From Martelella alba (GTDB lineage Bacteria; Pseudomonadota; Alphaproteobacteria; Rhizobiales; Rhizobiaceae): a stretch of 64,000 bases of DNA. The notes under the pieces were generated by a model. The model ran no database searches, was not told the DNA's origin, and saw nothing but the letters and a program-made list of their open reading frames with translations. Both the position numbers and the translations under genes were made by a program. This document shows, piece after piece, positions 18,983 through 28,610 of the stretch (position 1 is the stretch's first letter; each line of letters begins with the position of its first letter). The stretch lies in NCBI RefSeq assembly GCF_006516955.1, contig NZ_VHLG01000003.1, forward strand, positions 434,001 through 498,000, written 5' to 3'.

Positions 18983-19119
18983 GGCGTCACTCCGGGAACT
19001 TCGTGCTGATGACGCCTATCAATGTGGCTCGTGCTAGGCAAGCGCTCATGCTCGCAGGTAATATATTGGCATTCCCGAAGCCGATGGGATATTGAACGGC
19101 CGAAAGCTGAAACGGAGTG

Positions 19120-19857
19120 ATGAGCGTGCAGACCATCGTGTGCATGAAATGGGGAACGCGTTACCCGGCCGATTATGTCAATCGTATGTGGTCGGCGATC
19201 AAACGGAATACCGAGCGTGAAACCCGCCTGGTCTGCTTTACCGATGATCCGGACGGTATTGACCCTGCGGTGACAACCTTCCCCCTGCCGGACATTACCA
19301 TACCCGAGGTTCTGGCCTGGACGCCCTGGCGCAAGCTTTCACTCTGGCAGGCGCCGCTTGCCGATCTCGAGGGCGATATCCTGTTTCTCGATCTCGACAT
19401 CGTTATCACAGGTAATCTTGATGATCTGTTCGATTTTGCGCCTGGCAAATACTGCGTCTGCGAGAACTGGACTCAGAAGGGCAAGGGCATCGGCAATACA
19501 TCGGTTTTCCGCTGGCACGTCGGACGCAACACGCATGTTTTCAATGATTTCAATGCGGACGGCTATCCGATCTTTCAAAAATACCGCATCGAGCAGACCT
19601 ATATCTCAGACGTTGTCGATGACATGGTGTTCTGGCCCCAAGAATGGTGCGTCAGCTTCAAACATTCACTCGTTCCCGCCTGGCCGCTAAATTTCTTCAA
19701 GGTGCCGCCGCTGCCGGCGGGGACCAGGGTCGTCGCCTTTACAGGCAAACCCGATCCCGATGAGGCCGCAATTGGAAAATGGCCAGCGGGCAAGGCCTGG
19801 AAGAAGCTTTACAAGCATGTCCGGCCGACACCCTGGATTGGGGAAAACTGGCGCTGA
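19120..19857 (+). CDS. Glycosyltransferase-like protein with DXD motif
   Basis: About 245 residues. The N-terminal strand TIVCMKWGTRYPADYVNRMWSA and the LFLDLDIVITGNLDDLFDF segment (DXD metal site) fit a GT-A nucleotide-sugar transferase, similar to GT8-type proteins. No signal or membrane helix. Start choice: ATG at 19120; the GTGs at 19117 and 19126 are alternatives around the ACGGAG site. It lies head-to-head with the GT4 gene and tail-to-tail, four bases apart, with the GT10 gene, which suggests a surface-glycan cluster. Confidence 0.75.
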   Translation: MSVQTIVCMKWGTRYPADYVNRMWSAIKRNTERETRLVCFTDDPDGIDPAVTTFPLPDITIPEVLAWTPWRKLSLWQAPLADLEGDILFLDLDIVITGNLDDLFDFAPGKYCVCENWTQKGKGIGNTSVFRWHVGRNTHVFNDFNADGYPIFQKYRIEQTYISDVVDDMVFWPQEWCVSFKHSLVPAWPLNFFKVPPLPAGTRVVAFTGKPDPDEAAIGKWPAGKAWKKLYKHVRPTPWIGENWR

Positions 19858-19861
19858 AACG

Positions 19862-20926
19862 TCAGCCCCGGATGATGTTTGAAAGCCGGTTTTTAAAATG
19901 CAAGGCTTCGCGGAAGACTGCCGTAAACAGCGCTGACAGAGGATTGGAATTTCGGGTGGCGCGGTAGGATTTGATGCTGGTTGCGCCGGGAATGTAGCCG
20001 GTATTTCTGTTTTCGGTGACGATATTGGTCACCAGCGTGAAGCAGTTGTAATCCTCGATCACCCGTCTGCGTGCTTCAATGATCGCCGGCAGGCGCTTTT
20101 CATATTCATTGTTTTCAATCGCCGCCTTTATGATCGCCACAGCCTCGCCCGGCTTGCGGATATCAAGTGCGATGAAGCTTTCTGCCGGAAAATAGTCGGC
20201 TGCGTTGGGCGCACCGAAATAAAACGGCAGCGCCAGACCTAAAAAAGCATCCGACAGTTTTTCGGTGATGTGGTGCGGGGCCACATGGTTCTCGATGGCC
20301 AGGTGGTATCTGAATGGATCAATCGCTTCGGCCTTGTCGCCCATAGGCTTGCGACCATGTCCGAAGACGTCCATTTCGGGCAGGGCTGTTGCTGCAAATT
20401 CAGTAAAGTCGTAACGCAGCCGGTGTAGGGTGTGCCCCTGCCGTTTCGTAGAGCAGACGGTTGAGAGTTGCCGGCTTTTTGCGGGGAAACTATTGGCGAT
20501 CATGTCGGCAGTTCGGTTCGGTCCGCCGCCGGTTCCGTAGAACCAGAACAATCCGACCTGGTGCCAGATCCGCCCTGGATGCCTCAGGGCAAAGGGTTCC
20601 TGGCTGGTCAGGACATGTCCGAACTGGCGGGTGAAGGCGTGATTATATATCCGCACCCCGCTTGGCTCGCCGGTCAGGAGGATCGTGTTTTGTGATGGGC
20701 AGGCGAGATGTTCCACACGGCCCATGCGACGCTTGTCAACATCGACCGGCAGATCGTCATAGACGACGAGCCAGTCATAATCAGACGCGTCGGCATCGAA
20801 GATAAATTTCACGCCTCTCGTCTCTTCGAAGCCCGGAAGCAACTGCCTTGTAAAAGCAAGTTGCGGTCCCTTCAGCATGGGGCCACGGGCGACGAATTTG
20901 ATACGTATGGGCTGGGGGTCGTGCAT
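19862..20926 (-). CDS. GT10 family glycosyltransferase (alpha-fucosyltransferase-like)
   Basis: 354 residues. The C-terminal donor domain carries the GT10 signature: FRYHLAIENHVAPHHITEKL, then LALPFYFGAPNAADYFPAESFI. Family members transfer fucose from GDP-fucose to GlcNAc or similar acceptors. The N-terminal half is more divergent and ends around the HPGRIWHQVGLFWFYGTGGG segment. No GDP-fucose synthesis genes are visible in the window. It lies between a DXD-type transferase and greA; likely acts on LPS or capsule sugars. The actual donor is uncertain. Confidence 0.8.
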   Translation of the reverse strand: MHDPQPIRIKFVARGPMLKGPQLAFTRQLLPGFEETRGVKFIFDADASDYDWLVVYDDLPVDVDKRRMGRVEHLACPSQNTILLTGEPSGVRIYNHAFTRQFGHVLTSQEPFALRHPGRIWHQVGLFWFYGTGGGPNRTADMIANSFPAKSRQLSTVCSTKRQGHTLHRLRYDFTEFAATALPEMDVFGHGRKPMGDKAEAIDPFRYHLAIENHVAPHHITEKLSDAFLGLALPFYFGAPNAADYFPAESFIALDIRKPGEAVAIIKAAIENNEYEKRLPAIIEARRRVIEDYNCFTLVTNIVTENRNTGYIPGATSIKSYRATRNSNPLSALFTAVFREALHFKNRLSNIIRG

Positions 20927-20977
20927 GCTCAGCGGCTCAGCATGTCGAAATGGCGGCCGAGAGCCGCCAGCGACAGC

Positions 20978-21454
20978 TTATTTCCAGAGGACTTCGAGAA
21001 TTTCATAGGAGCGGGCGCCGCCCGGTGCGTTGACTTCAACGCTGTCACCCTCTTCCTTGCCGATCAGTGCACGTGCAATCGGGGACGAGATCGAGATCTT
21101 GCCTTCCTTCACATCAGCCTCGAAGTTGCCGACGATCTGATAGACTTTTTCGTCGTCGGTTTCTTCATCGACGAGCTTCACGGTCGCGCCGAATTTGACC
21201 TTCGAGCCCGACATGGTCGCCGGATCGACAATTTCCAGACGTGCGGTCACATCTTCCAGCTCGCCGATGCGCCCTTCATTGTAGCTCTGGGCTTCCTTGG
21301 CGGCATGATATTCGGCATTTTCCGAAAGGTCGCCATGCGCGCGCGCTTCCGCAATTGCCTGAATGATGCGGGGACGTTCTTCCTGCTGGCGCCAGCGCAG
21401 TTCCTCGACCAGCTTTCCGGCGCCGCCCCTCGTCATCGGTACTTTTTCGACCAT
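20978..21454 (-). CDS. greA: Transcription elongation factor GreA
   Basis: 158 residues, normal length. The N-terminal coiled coil includes [16 protein letters not shown], with the acidic tip that enters the RNA polymerase secondary channel, and the C-terminal FKBP-like domain holds [18 protein letters not shown]. It stimulates cleavage of backtracked RNA. The ATG at 21454 follows AAAGGA. A terminator-like hairpin sits in the leader (21594-21634). Confidence 0.95.
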   Translation of the reverse strand: MVEKVPMTRGGAGKLVEELRWRQQEERPRIIQAIAEARAHGDLSENAEYHAAKEAQSYNEGRIGELEDVTARLEIVDPATMSGSKVKFGATVKLVDEETDDEKVYQIVGNFEADVKEGKISISSPIARALIGKEEGDSVEVNAPGGARSYEILEVLWK

Positions 21455-21593
21455 TTCAAATTCCTTTGGCCTATTGTCCTCACGGCGGCGGGCAGGCTGT
21501 ACTCCCACGCCTGGCAACGCCGCGCGTTTTCAGTTTAAACTTTCCTCGGCCGCGAGACAGGGATGAAAGACAGCGCTTTCCTCGCCTTTGCAG

Positions 21594-21634
21594 CACACAA
21601 AAAGAAACAGGTTCCAGAGCAAGAGCCCGGAACC
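21594..21634 (-). terminator. Terminator-like hairpin in the greA leader
   Basis: On the minus strand: GGTTCC, 13-base loop, GGAACC, then TGTTTCTTTTTG. It lies about 140 bases upstream of the greA start codon. It may attenuate greA or end a leader RNA, as reported for E. coli greA (GraL). Confidence 0.5.
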
Positions 21635-22009
21635 AGTCTCAAATCACTGCGGAATCTATAACAGAAGCCGGGATGCCATTTCCAGACAATTCGTGGCGCG
21701 GCTTCGCGAATGCAAACAATACCCGTTAAAAGGCCAGGTTTTACGGGCTTTTACGTCGTATTGATGATGATGCCGGCACCATGTTCCGGAACAGTCCTGG
21801 AAAAACGCGGTAAAGCGGTTTGAAAATCAAAAGGGCGTTCTTTACGAAAGCGATGTCTCCTGTTTATCATCACATCGCTGCCGGAGCATCGATGGCGTCG
21901 TTTGCAAGAACCGGCCGCGCTCATCTCATGATGATGATGTGTCCTGCACGCCCGGACGTTAAACCGGGCTGATGGATGGATCCCGCCCGGTCTGGACGAG
22001 GATTGCTCC
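21635..22009. other. Divergent promoter region of greA and creatinase
   Basis: About 375 bases with no convincing coding frame. Holds the greA promoter (upstream of the leader hairpin) and the creatinase promoter. An ATGATGATG-type tract occurs near 21760-21773. Confidence 0.4.
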
Positions 22010-23230
22010 ATGACAGAAATGCCCGAACGCCCGCGTTATTTTTCGCTCAAGAACGGCGACAAGGTGGCTTTGCCCTTCTCGAAGGGTGAGTATGAACGGA
22101 GGCTCGCACGTCTGCGTGCCATCATGGCGCGGCATGATCTTGATGCCGTGTTTCTGACCTCCATGCATAACATCGCCTATTATTCCGGCTTTCTTTATTG
22201 CAGTTTCGGCCGTTCCTTCGGCTGTGTCGTCACCATGGAGACCTCAACCACGGTCTCAGCCAATATCGATGCCGGCCAGCCCTGGCGGCGCAGCCATGGC
22301 GACAACATCATTTATACCGACTGGCGCCGCGATAATTTCTGGGGTGCCGTAAAGTCCCTTGCCGGCTCGGCCCGCCGGATCGGGATTGAGGGCGACCATC
22401 TGACCCTTTCAGCAAAGGCGGCGCTGGAAGATGCGTTTGGCGCGGTCGCGCTTGTCGATATCGCCCCTGACACCATGCGCGCGCGGATGATCAAATCTGA
22501 TGAAGAGATTGCGCTCATCCGTGCAGGCGCCCGCATCGCTGATATTGGCGGGGCGGCGATCCGTAAGGCGATTTGTGAAGGCACGCGCGAAATCGATGTT
22601 GCAATCGCCGGGCGCGATGCCATGGAGCTGGCGATTGCCGAAGCCTTTCCCGGCGCTGAATATCGCGACAGCTGGGTCTGGTTTCAGTCAGGGTTGAATA
22701 CCGATGGCGCCCATAACCCGGTCACCGCGCGGCAATTGCTGAAGGGCGATATTCTCAGCCTCAACTGTTTTCCGATGATCTCCGGCTATTATACCGCGCT
22801 TGAGCGCACGCTGTTTCTCGGCGAGCCGGACGCCCGCTCGCGGCATATATGGGAGGTGAATGTCGCGACCCATGAGCTTGGATTTGCGCTCATTCGTCCG
22901 GGGGTGAGCTGTGCGGTAATTACGGCGGAACTCAACCGCTTTCTTGCCGGGGAGGGCATGCTGCAATACCGCTCCTTCGGCTATGGCCATTCCTTCGGCA
23001 TGCTCAGTCATTATTATGGCCGTGAAGCAGGGCTGGAACTGCGCGAGGATATCGAGACCGTGCTTGAACCGGGCATGGTTATCTCGATGGAGCCGATGCT
23101 GTGGATCCCCGAAGGCGAGGATGGGGCCGGAGGCTATCGAGAGCATGATATTCTGGTTGTCGGCCCGGATGGTGCCGAGAATATCACCGGTTTCCCCTAT
23201 GGCCCTGAACACAATATCATCGCGGCATAG
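22010..23230 (+). CDS. Creatinase (creatine amidinohydrolase)
   Basis: 406 residues, close to the 403-404 of characterised Pseudomonas creatinases. It hydrolyses creatine to sarcosine and urea. It belongs to the pita-bread M24 fold but keeps the creatinase-specific blocks: NIAYYSGFLYCSFGRSFG, IDAGQPWRRSHGDN, IYTDWRRDNFW, MIKSDEEIALIRAGARIADI, WFQSGLNTDGAHNPVT (catalytic His), CFPMISGYYTALERTLFL and FGYGHSFGMLSHYYGREAG. Metal ligands of true aminopeptidases are not all expected. It is alone: no creatininase, sarcosine oxidase or urease genes are nearby. Confidence 0.92.
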   Translation: MTEMPERPRYFSLKNGDKVALPFSKGEYERRLARLRAIMARHDLDAVFLTSMHNIAYYSGFLYCSFGRSFGCVVTMETSTTVSANIDAGQPWRRSHGDNIIYTDWRRDNFWGAVKSLAGSARRIGIEGDHLTLSAKAALEDAFGAVALVDIAPDTMRARMIKSDEEIALIRAGARIADIGGAAIRKAICEGTREIDVAIAGRDAMELAIAEAFPGAEYRDSWVWFQSGLNTDGAHNPVTARQLLKGDILSLNCFPMISGYYTALERTLFLGEPDARSRHIWEVNVATHELGFALIRPGVSCAVITAELNRFLAGEGMLQYRSFGYGHSFGMLSHYYGREAGLELREDIETVLEPGMVISMEPMLWIPEGEDGAGGYREHDILVVGPDGAENITGFPYGPEHNIIAA

Positions 23231-23250
23231 GGCAAGGCGGTGGCGTGGCC

Positions 23251-23691
23251 TCAGTCTGCCACCGTCTTGAGCAGGGATGCGAGGCGATCGAAGTTCTGCT
23301 CATTGGCAGCGCGGAACAGATGACTGATCGCCTCGGTTTCTTCGGTCCTGTCGAACAGCATGCGCCATGAGAGGCGCGCGCCGGCATCTTCATCGGCAAA
23401 ACGCATTTCCAGGGTGAAGGCGTGGACCGGTTCATGATGGACTGCGCGGATAAACTGCCCGGCGACGACATCGGTGAAGGACCAGCGATTGTCGAAATCC
23501 GTGCCGTTCGAGGCTGTCATGGTAATCAGCCAGCTGCCGCCGGGACGAAGTTCAAAATCGGTGATGCTGTTGGAAAAGCCGTGCGGTCCCCACCAGCGCT
23601 CCAGCATGTCGGGATCGGCAAAGGCTTCATAAAGCGTTTCGCGGGAAACGGGGAAGACCCGTTCATTGAGGATTTCGATCTTGTCAGTCAT
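23251..23691 (-). CDS. SRPBCC/AHSA1-family protein
   Basis: 146 residues, one START-like helix-grip domain: RVFPVSRETLYEAFADPDMLERWWGP, FELRPGGSWLITM and the C-terminal long helix. Members bind hydrophobic ligands or resemble the Hsp90 activator Aha1; the ligand is unknown. It lies downstream of carB on the same strand, but a terminator at 23719-23743 separates them. Confidence 0.85.
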   Translation of the reverse strand: MTDKIEILNERVFPVSRETLYEAFADPDMLERWWGPHGFSNSITDFELRPGGSWLITMTASNGTDFDNRWSFTDVVAGQFIRAVHHEPVHAFTLEMRFADEDAGARLSWRMLFDRTEETEAISHLFRAANEQNFDRLASLLKTVAD

Positions 23692-23718
23692 GCTGCCGGT
23701 ATCCTGAATTTACACGGA

Positions 23719-23743
23719 TAAAAAAGGCGGGCTCTCGCCCGCC
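23719..23743 (-). terminator. Rho-independent terminator of carB
   Basis: Minus strand stem GGCGGGC / GCCCGCC with a four-base loop and a run of T residues. Confidence 0.8.
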
Positions 23744-23781
23744 TTCATAGCACGATATCGCGCATATATAAGCCTCACAGA

Positions 23782-26700
23782 TCAGGCGTAGCTCTGCAAT
23801 GGTGCGACTTCCAGCTGGCCCTTCTTCAGGGCCCGGATCGCCTGCGCGGCGGCGAGCGCGCCGGACATGGTGGTGTAATAGGGCACCTTCTGCGTCAAGG
23901 CGGCGCGGCGCAGCGATTTCGAATCGGAGATTGTCTTGTCGTTACTGGTCGTGTTGATGACCAGCTGGACCTGACGGTTGCGGATCGCATCCTCGATATG
24001 CGGACGGCCCTCGCGAACCTTGTTGATCTTGATGGCGTCGATGCCATTTTCTTCAAGGAAATCGCGGGTGCCGCCGGTTGCCATGACCTTGAAGCCTTCT
24101 TCAACCAGAAGCTTGATCGCCGGCAGAACGCGGGCCTTGTCCTCCTGCTTCACCGAAACGAAGACACAGCCCTGACGCGGCAGGTCGACGCCTGCGCCGA
24201 GCTGGGCCTTGGCAAAGGCAATGGCGAAATCGCGGTCCAGGCCGATCACCTCACCGGTGGAGCGCATTTCCGGCCCAAGCAATGTGTCGACGCCGGGGAA
24301 GCGGGCGAAGGGGAAGACGGCTTCCTTGACGGCAATGTGATCGAGCGCGCGCGGATGCGGCTTCTCGCCATATTCGCCGATCGCCGCGTCGAGCCCTTCA
24401 CCGGCCATGACGCGCGCGGCAATCTTGGCAATCGGCGCACCGATGGTCTTGGCGACGAAGGGAACGGTCCGCGACGCGCGCGGATTGACCTCAAGGATGA
24501 AAATCGTGCCGTCCTTGATGGCATATTGCACATTCATCAAGCCCTTGACGTTCAGCGCCAGCGCCAGTTCGCGGGTCTGCACTTCCAGCTCATCGAGAAT
24601 GGTGGCGGAAAGCGTATGCGGCGGCAACGAGCAGGCACTGTCACCGGAGTGGATACCGGCTTCTTCGATATGTTCCATGATGCCGGCAATGAAGACGTTC
24701 TTGCCATCGCAAAGGCAATCGACGTCCACTTCTGTGGCATTGGTCAGGTAGCTGTCGAACAGGAGCGGGTTCTTGCCCAGCATCGTGTTGATCTGACCGG
24801 TCTTGTCGTTCGGATAGCGCTGCTTGATGTCTTCGGTCACCAGTTCCGGCACGGTTTCCAGAAGATAGGTCGAAAGTCCGGCGTCGTCATGGACGATCTG
24901 CATGGCGCGGCCACCAAGAACGTAAGACGGGCGCACGACCAGCGGGAAGCCGATCTCACCGGCGACGAGGCGCGCCTGCTCGACCGAATAGGCAATGCCA
25001 TTTTCCGGCTGGTTCAGTTCCAGCTTGACCAGCAGTTTCTGGAACCGGTCGCGGTCTTCGGCGAGGTCGATCATGTCCGGCGCAGTGCCAAGGATCGGAA
25101 TACCGTTCTTCTCCAGCGCTTCGGCAAGCTTCAGTGGTGTCTGGCCGCCAAACTGGACAATCACCCCGACCACTTCGCCGTCTTCCTGCTCGGCGCGCAT
25201 GATCTCGATCACGTCTTCGGCCGTCAGCGGCTCGAAATAGAGGCGGTCGGATGTGTCGTAGTCGGTGGAAACCGTTTCCGGATTGCAGTTGACCATGATG
25301 GCTTCAAAGCCCGCATCCTTCAGCGCGAAGGCGGCATGGCAGCAGCAATAGTCGAACTCGATACCCTGGCCGATCCGGTTCGGGCCGCCGCCGAGAATGA
25401 CGACCTTTTTGCGATTGGAGATCTGGGCTTCTGACCGGGTGGCGCCGGCAAAGGGCAGTTCATAGGTCGAATACATGTATGCCGTCGGCGAGGCGAATTC
25501 GGCCGCGCAGGTGTCGATACGCTTGAAAACCGGGCGCACGCCGAGACGGTTGCGCAGCTGGGCCACTTCCTTCGGCCGGCCATGGGTGAGGCTGGCAAGC
25601 CGTTGGTCGGAAAAGCCCATCGATTTCAGCATGCGCATATTGTCGGCATCTTCCGGAAGGCCGTGCTTGCGGAGCTTTTCTTCCATATCGACGATGCCCT
25701 TGATCTGGGCCAGAAACCACGGGTCGATCTTGGAATGTTCGTGGACTTCTTCTTCGGAGAAGCCGAGGCGGAAGGCTTGGGCAACCATGCGCAGGCGCTC
25801 CGGCGTCGCCGTGCCGATGGCCGCGCGTACGGCGTTGAAGGGCTCGCCGGTGTCATAGCCGGGGATTTCGATCTCATCGAGACCGGTCAGACCGGTCTCC
25901 AGACCGCGCAGTGCCTTCTGCAGCGATTCCTGGAAGGTGCGGCCGATGGCCATGACTTCGCCGACCGACTTCATCGCCGTCGTCAGCGTATGTTCGGCGC
26001 CGGGGAATTTCTCAAAGGCAAAGCGCGGGATCTTGGTGACGACATAGTCGATCGACGGTTCGAAAGAGGCCGGTGTGGCGCCGCCTGTAATGTCGTTTTC
26101 CAGCTCGTCCAGCGTATAGCCGACGGCGAGCTTGGCCGCGACCTTGGCGATCGGGAAACCGGTTGCCTTGGAGGCGAGTGCGGAGGAGCGCGAAACGCGC
26201 GGGTTCATTTCGATAACGACCAGACGTCCGTCCTTCGGGTTAACGGCGAACTGAACATTCGAGCCGCCGGTTTCAACGCCGATCTCACGCAGCACCGCAA
26301 GCGAGGCGTTGCGCATCATCTGGTATTCCTTGTCGGTCAAGGTCAGCGCCGGTGCAACGGTGATCGAATCGCCCGTATGGACACCCATCGGATCGATATT
26401 CTCGATCGAGCAAATGATGATGCAGTTGTCCGCCTTGTCGCGAACAACTTCCATTTCATATTCCTTCCAGCCGAGGACTGATTCTTCGATCAGCACTTCG
26501 GTGGTGGGGGATGCATCGAGGCCGGAACCGACAATCTCGAAGAATTCCGAGCGGTTATAGGCAATGCCGCCACCCGTGCCGCCAAGCGTGAAGGAGGGGC
26601 GGATAATCGCCGGCAGGCCGATCACGTCAAGCGCCTGGGCGGCAATCGCCATGGCATGCGCCATATAGCGCTGCTTGCGGTCGGTATTGCCGAGGTTCCA

Positions 26701-27264
26701 CTTGTTTTCCAGCGCATCCAGCGCCGTGTCGAGAGCATCGCCGGACAGTGTGGTGCGCAGCTCTGCGCGTTCGGCCTCGTGTTCCTGGCGATCCTTGTCC
26801 TTGATCTCGGTGGCATTGGCGAGCATCGAACGCGGCGTTTCCAGCCCGATCTTGGCCATGGCCTCGCGGAACAGTGCGCGGTCCTCTGCCTTGTCGATGG
26901 CATCCGGCTTGGCGCCGATCATTTCGACATTGTAGCGCTCGAGAACGCCCATGCGGCGCAGCGATAGTGCGGTGTTGAGCGCGGTCTGGCCGCCCATGGT
27001 CGGCAGCAGCGCGTCAGGCCGTTCCTTGGCGATGATCTTGGCGACGACTTCCGGTGTGATCGGCTCGACATAGGTCGCATCCGCAAGGCCGGGATCGGTC
27101 ATGATCGTCGCCGGGTTGGAATTGACGAGGATCACACGATAGCCCTCGGCGCGCAGCGCCTTGCAGGCCTGTGCACCGGAATAGTCAAACTCACAGGCCT
27201 GGCCGATGACAATCGGCCCCGCGCCGATAATGAGGATGGACTTGATATCTTGGCGCTTTGGCAT
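23782..27264 (-). CDS. carB: Carbamoyl-phosphate synthase large subunit
   Basis: 1160 residues, somewhat longer than enteric CarB owing to an insertion in the first ATP-grasp half ([17 protein letters not shown] region near residue 150), a feature common in alphaproteobacteria. It makes carbamoyl phosphate from bicarbonate, ATP and glutamine-derived ammonia for pyrimidines and arginine. Both ATP-grasp halves are visible ([40 protein letters not shown]), and a C-terminal MGS-like allosteric domain ([16 protein letters not shown]). The ATG at 27264 matches MPKRQDIKS. carA lies about 3.4 kb away, so the subunits are not in one operon. Confidence 0.97.
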   Translation of the reverse strand: MPKRQDIKSILIIGAGPIVIGQACEFDYSGAQACKALRAEGYRVILVNSNPATIMTDPGLADATYVEPITPEVVAKIIAKERPDALLPTMGGQTALNTALSLRRMGVLERYNVEMIGAKPDAIDKAEDRALFREAMAKIGLETPRSMLANATEIKDKDRQEHEAERAELRTTLSGDALDTALDALENKWNLGNTDRKQRYMAHAMAIAAQALDVIGLPAIIRPSFTLGGTGGGIAYNRSEFFEIVGSGLDASPTTEVLIEESVLGWKEYEMEVVRDKADNCIIICSIENIDPMGVHTGDSITVAPALTLTDKEYQMMRNASLAVLREIGVETGGSNVQFAVNPKDGRLVVIEMNPRVSRSSALASKATGFPIAKVAAKLAVGYTLDELENDITGGATPASFEPSIDYVVTKIPRFAFEKFPGAEHTLTTAMKSVGEVMAIGRTFQESLQKALRGLETGLTGLDEIEIPGYDTGEPFNAVRAAIGTATPERLRMVAQAFRLGFSEEEVHEHSKIDPWFLAQIKGIVDMEEKLRKHGLPEDADNMRMLKSMGFSDQRLASLTHGRPKEVAQLRNRLGVRPVFKRIDTCAAEFASPTAYMYSTYELPFAGATRSEAQISNRKKVVILGGGPNRIGQGIEFDYCCCHAAFALKDAGFEAIMVNCNPETVSTDYDTSDRLYFEPLTAEDVIEIMRAEQEDGEVVGVIVQFGGQTPLKLAEALEKNGIPILGTAPDMIDLAEDRDRFQKLLVKLELNQPENGIAYSVEQARLVAGEIGFPLVVRPSYVLGGRAMQIVHDDAGLSTYLLETVPELVTEDIKQRYPNDKTGQINTMLGKNPLLFDSYLTNATEVDVDCLCDGKNVFIAGIMEHIEEAGIHSGDSACSLPPHTLSATILDELEVQTRELALALNVKGLMNVQYAIKDGTIFILEVNPRASRTVPFVAKTIGAPIAKIAARVMAGEGLDAAIGEYGEKPHPRALDHIAVKEAVFPFARFPGVDTLLGPEMRSTGEVIGLDRDFAIAFAKAQLGAGVDLPRQGCVFVSVKQEDKARVLPAIKLLVEEGFKVMATGGTRDFLEENGIDAIKINKVREGRPHIEDAIRNRQVQLVINTTSNDKTISDSKSLRRAALTQKVPYYTTMSGALAAAQAIRALKKGQLEVAPLQSYA

Positions 27265-27611
27265 GGGTGCTTCCGTTTGTTCTCGTTCCTGCATCAAAAA
27301 CCGGCACGGAAAACCGGCCGGCTTGAGCGTCGTCGCAAATTTCTAGGCTAGGAGGGCCTTATAGGCAAAACATTACCCGAACGGAACCCCGAAAATGGCC
27401 GAAATTGGGGATTGGGCAGGCAAATGCCGAACCGAAGCCTGTCCGACCGGGACTGAAACCGGGCAAATTTTCGTGAAAGTCGGATCTGACAAGCTTCGTG
27501 GCAAAGGGATGTGCAGAGTTGATCTGGGCGAAAAGAATCACATTTGCCAAATCACAAATGAACCAAATCACCGCCAGCAACGTTTACAGAGCAAACAAGA
27601 GGAGTAACAAC
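27265..27611. other. Divergent intergenic region upstream of carB
   Basis: About 350 bases with short overlapping frames only. It should contain the carB promoter and that of the small protein at 27612. No clear operator seen. Confidence 0.4.
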
Positions 27612-27734
27612 ATGATGGAATATCTGCCTCTCATCGCTTTTCAGTCGCTGTTTGCCGCGGCCGGCCTCGGCGTGCTCTACCGCATCGTCGCTACGAAAAA
27701 TACTGAAGCGGGGCGCGCACGCCACCTGCGCTGA
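27612..27734 (+). CDS. Small hydrophobic protein, 40 residues
   Basis: Starts MMEYLPLIAFQSLFAAAGLG, has one membrane helix and a short basic tail. AGGAG lies eight to ten bases before the ATG, a stronger signal than most genes nearby. A GC-rich inverted repeat follows at 27751-27775. No known family recognised. Confidence 0.55.
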   Translation: MMEYLPLIAFQSLFAAAGLGVLYRIVATKNTEAGRARHLR

Positions 27735-27750
27735 TCCGGCCTGTGCTTTC

Positions 27751-27780
27751 GGATGGCAGGTCGTTCCGGCCTGCCATTCT
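27751..27780 (+). terminator. Possible terminator after the small protein gene
   Basis: ATGGCAGG / CCTGCCAT stem with a nine-base loop, followed by a weak T-rich stretch. Confidence 0.4.
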
Positions 27781-27847
27781 GCTTGACTTGACGCGAAGGC
27801 ATCATGATCCCATCTCAGGCTTACCTGCCCATTGAAGGTTTCGCGTC

Positions 27848-28525
27848 ATGATCCTTGTTCATTATCTCGAAGATTCCCGCGCCCACCGCATTCTGTGGCT
27901 CCTGGAGGAACTTGGTGTCGATTACGACATCCGTGTCTATCGCCGGGCTGAAGACATGCGTGCGCCGGACGAGCTAAAGCAGGTGCATCCGCTCGGCAAA
28001 TCACCGGTTATCGAGGACGGTGACCGGGTTATCGCCGAAAGCGGCGCGATCATTGAATATCTTCTCGATACCTATGGCCAGGCTTCCGGTCTCCGGCCTG
28101 AGCCGGGGAGTGAAGCTTTGCAGCGCTATCGCTACTGGCTGCATTATTCGGAAGGCTCGGCCATGCCGCTCTTGGTCATGAAATTGGTCTTTTCCAGGCT
28201 GCCTGAGCGGGTTCCCTTCCTTTTGCGTCCGGTTGTCCGGGCGGTGTCGCGTGGCGTTATGGGAGCCTTGACGGATCCGCAACTGAAGGAACATGGCGGG
28301 TTCTGGGAAGAGACGCTTGCCCGCAGTGGCTGGTTTGCCGGTGATCAGTTTTCGGCGGCTGATATTATGATGAGTTTCCCCGTCGAAGTTGGCATGGAGC
28401 GCGTCCCTTTCGATCAGCGCCCGCAGGCCGTTCTTGGCTGGCTGGCCGAAATCCATGCGCGGCCCGGCTATCGCCATGCGATCCAGCGTGGCGGTGCCTA
28501 TCGCTATGGAGCAAAGGCAGAGTAG
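27848..28525 (+). CDS. Glutathione S-transferase family protein
   Basis: 225 residues. N-terminal thioredoxin fold (ILVHYLEDSRAHRILWLLEELG, LGKSPVIEDGDRVIAESGAIIEYL, with the cis-Pro and the Glu-Ser glutathione site) and a C-terminal helical domain (FSAADIMMSFPVE). Substrate unknown; detoxification or redox role is inferred. The MATE exporter begins 86 bases downstream on the same strand. Confidence 0.9.
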   Translation: MILVHYLEDSRAHRILWLLEELGVDYDIRVYRRAEDMRAPDELKQVHPLGKSPVIEDGDRVIAESGAIIEYLLDTYGQASGLRPEPGSEALQRYRYWLHYSEGSAMPLLVMKLVFSRLPERVPFLLRPVVRAVSRGVMGALTDPQLKEHGGFWEETLARSGWFAGDQFSAADIMMSFPVEVGMERVPFDQRPQAVLGWLAEIHARPGYRHAIQRGGAYRYGAKAE

Positions 28526-28610
28526 CTTTCGCAAAAGAAAAAGGATATGGGAGGGAGCCGCTCGGGCCCCGATATTGCCTGGCCCCTGCGTGTCAGTTTC
28601 AGGTGCTCTC

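Noticed and set aside
23998-25434. Open plus-strand frame of 478 codons within carB
   Set aside because: Antisense shadow of carB; no ribosome site or recognised family.
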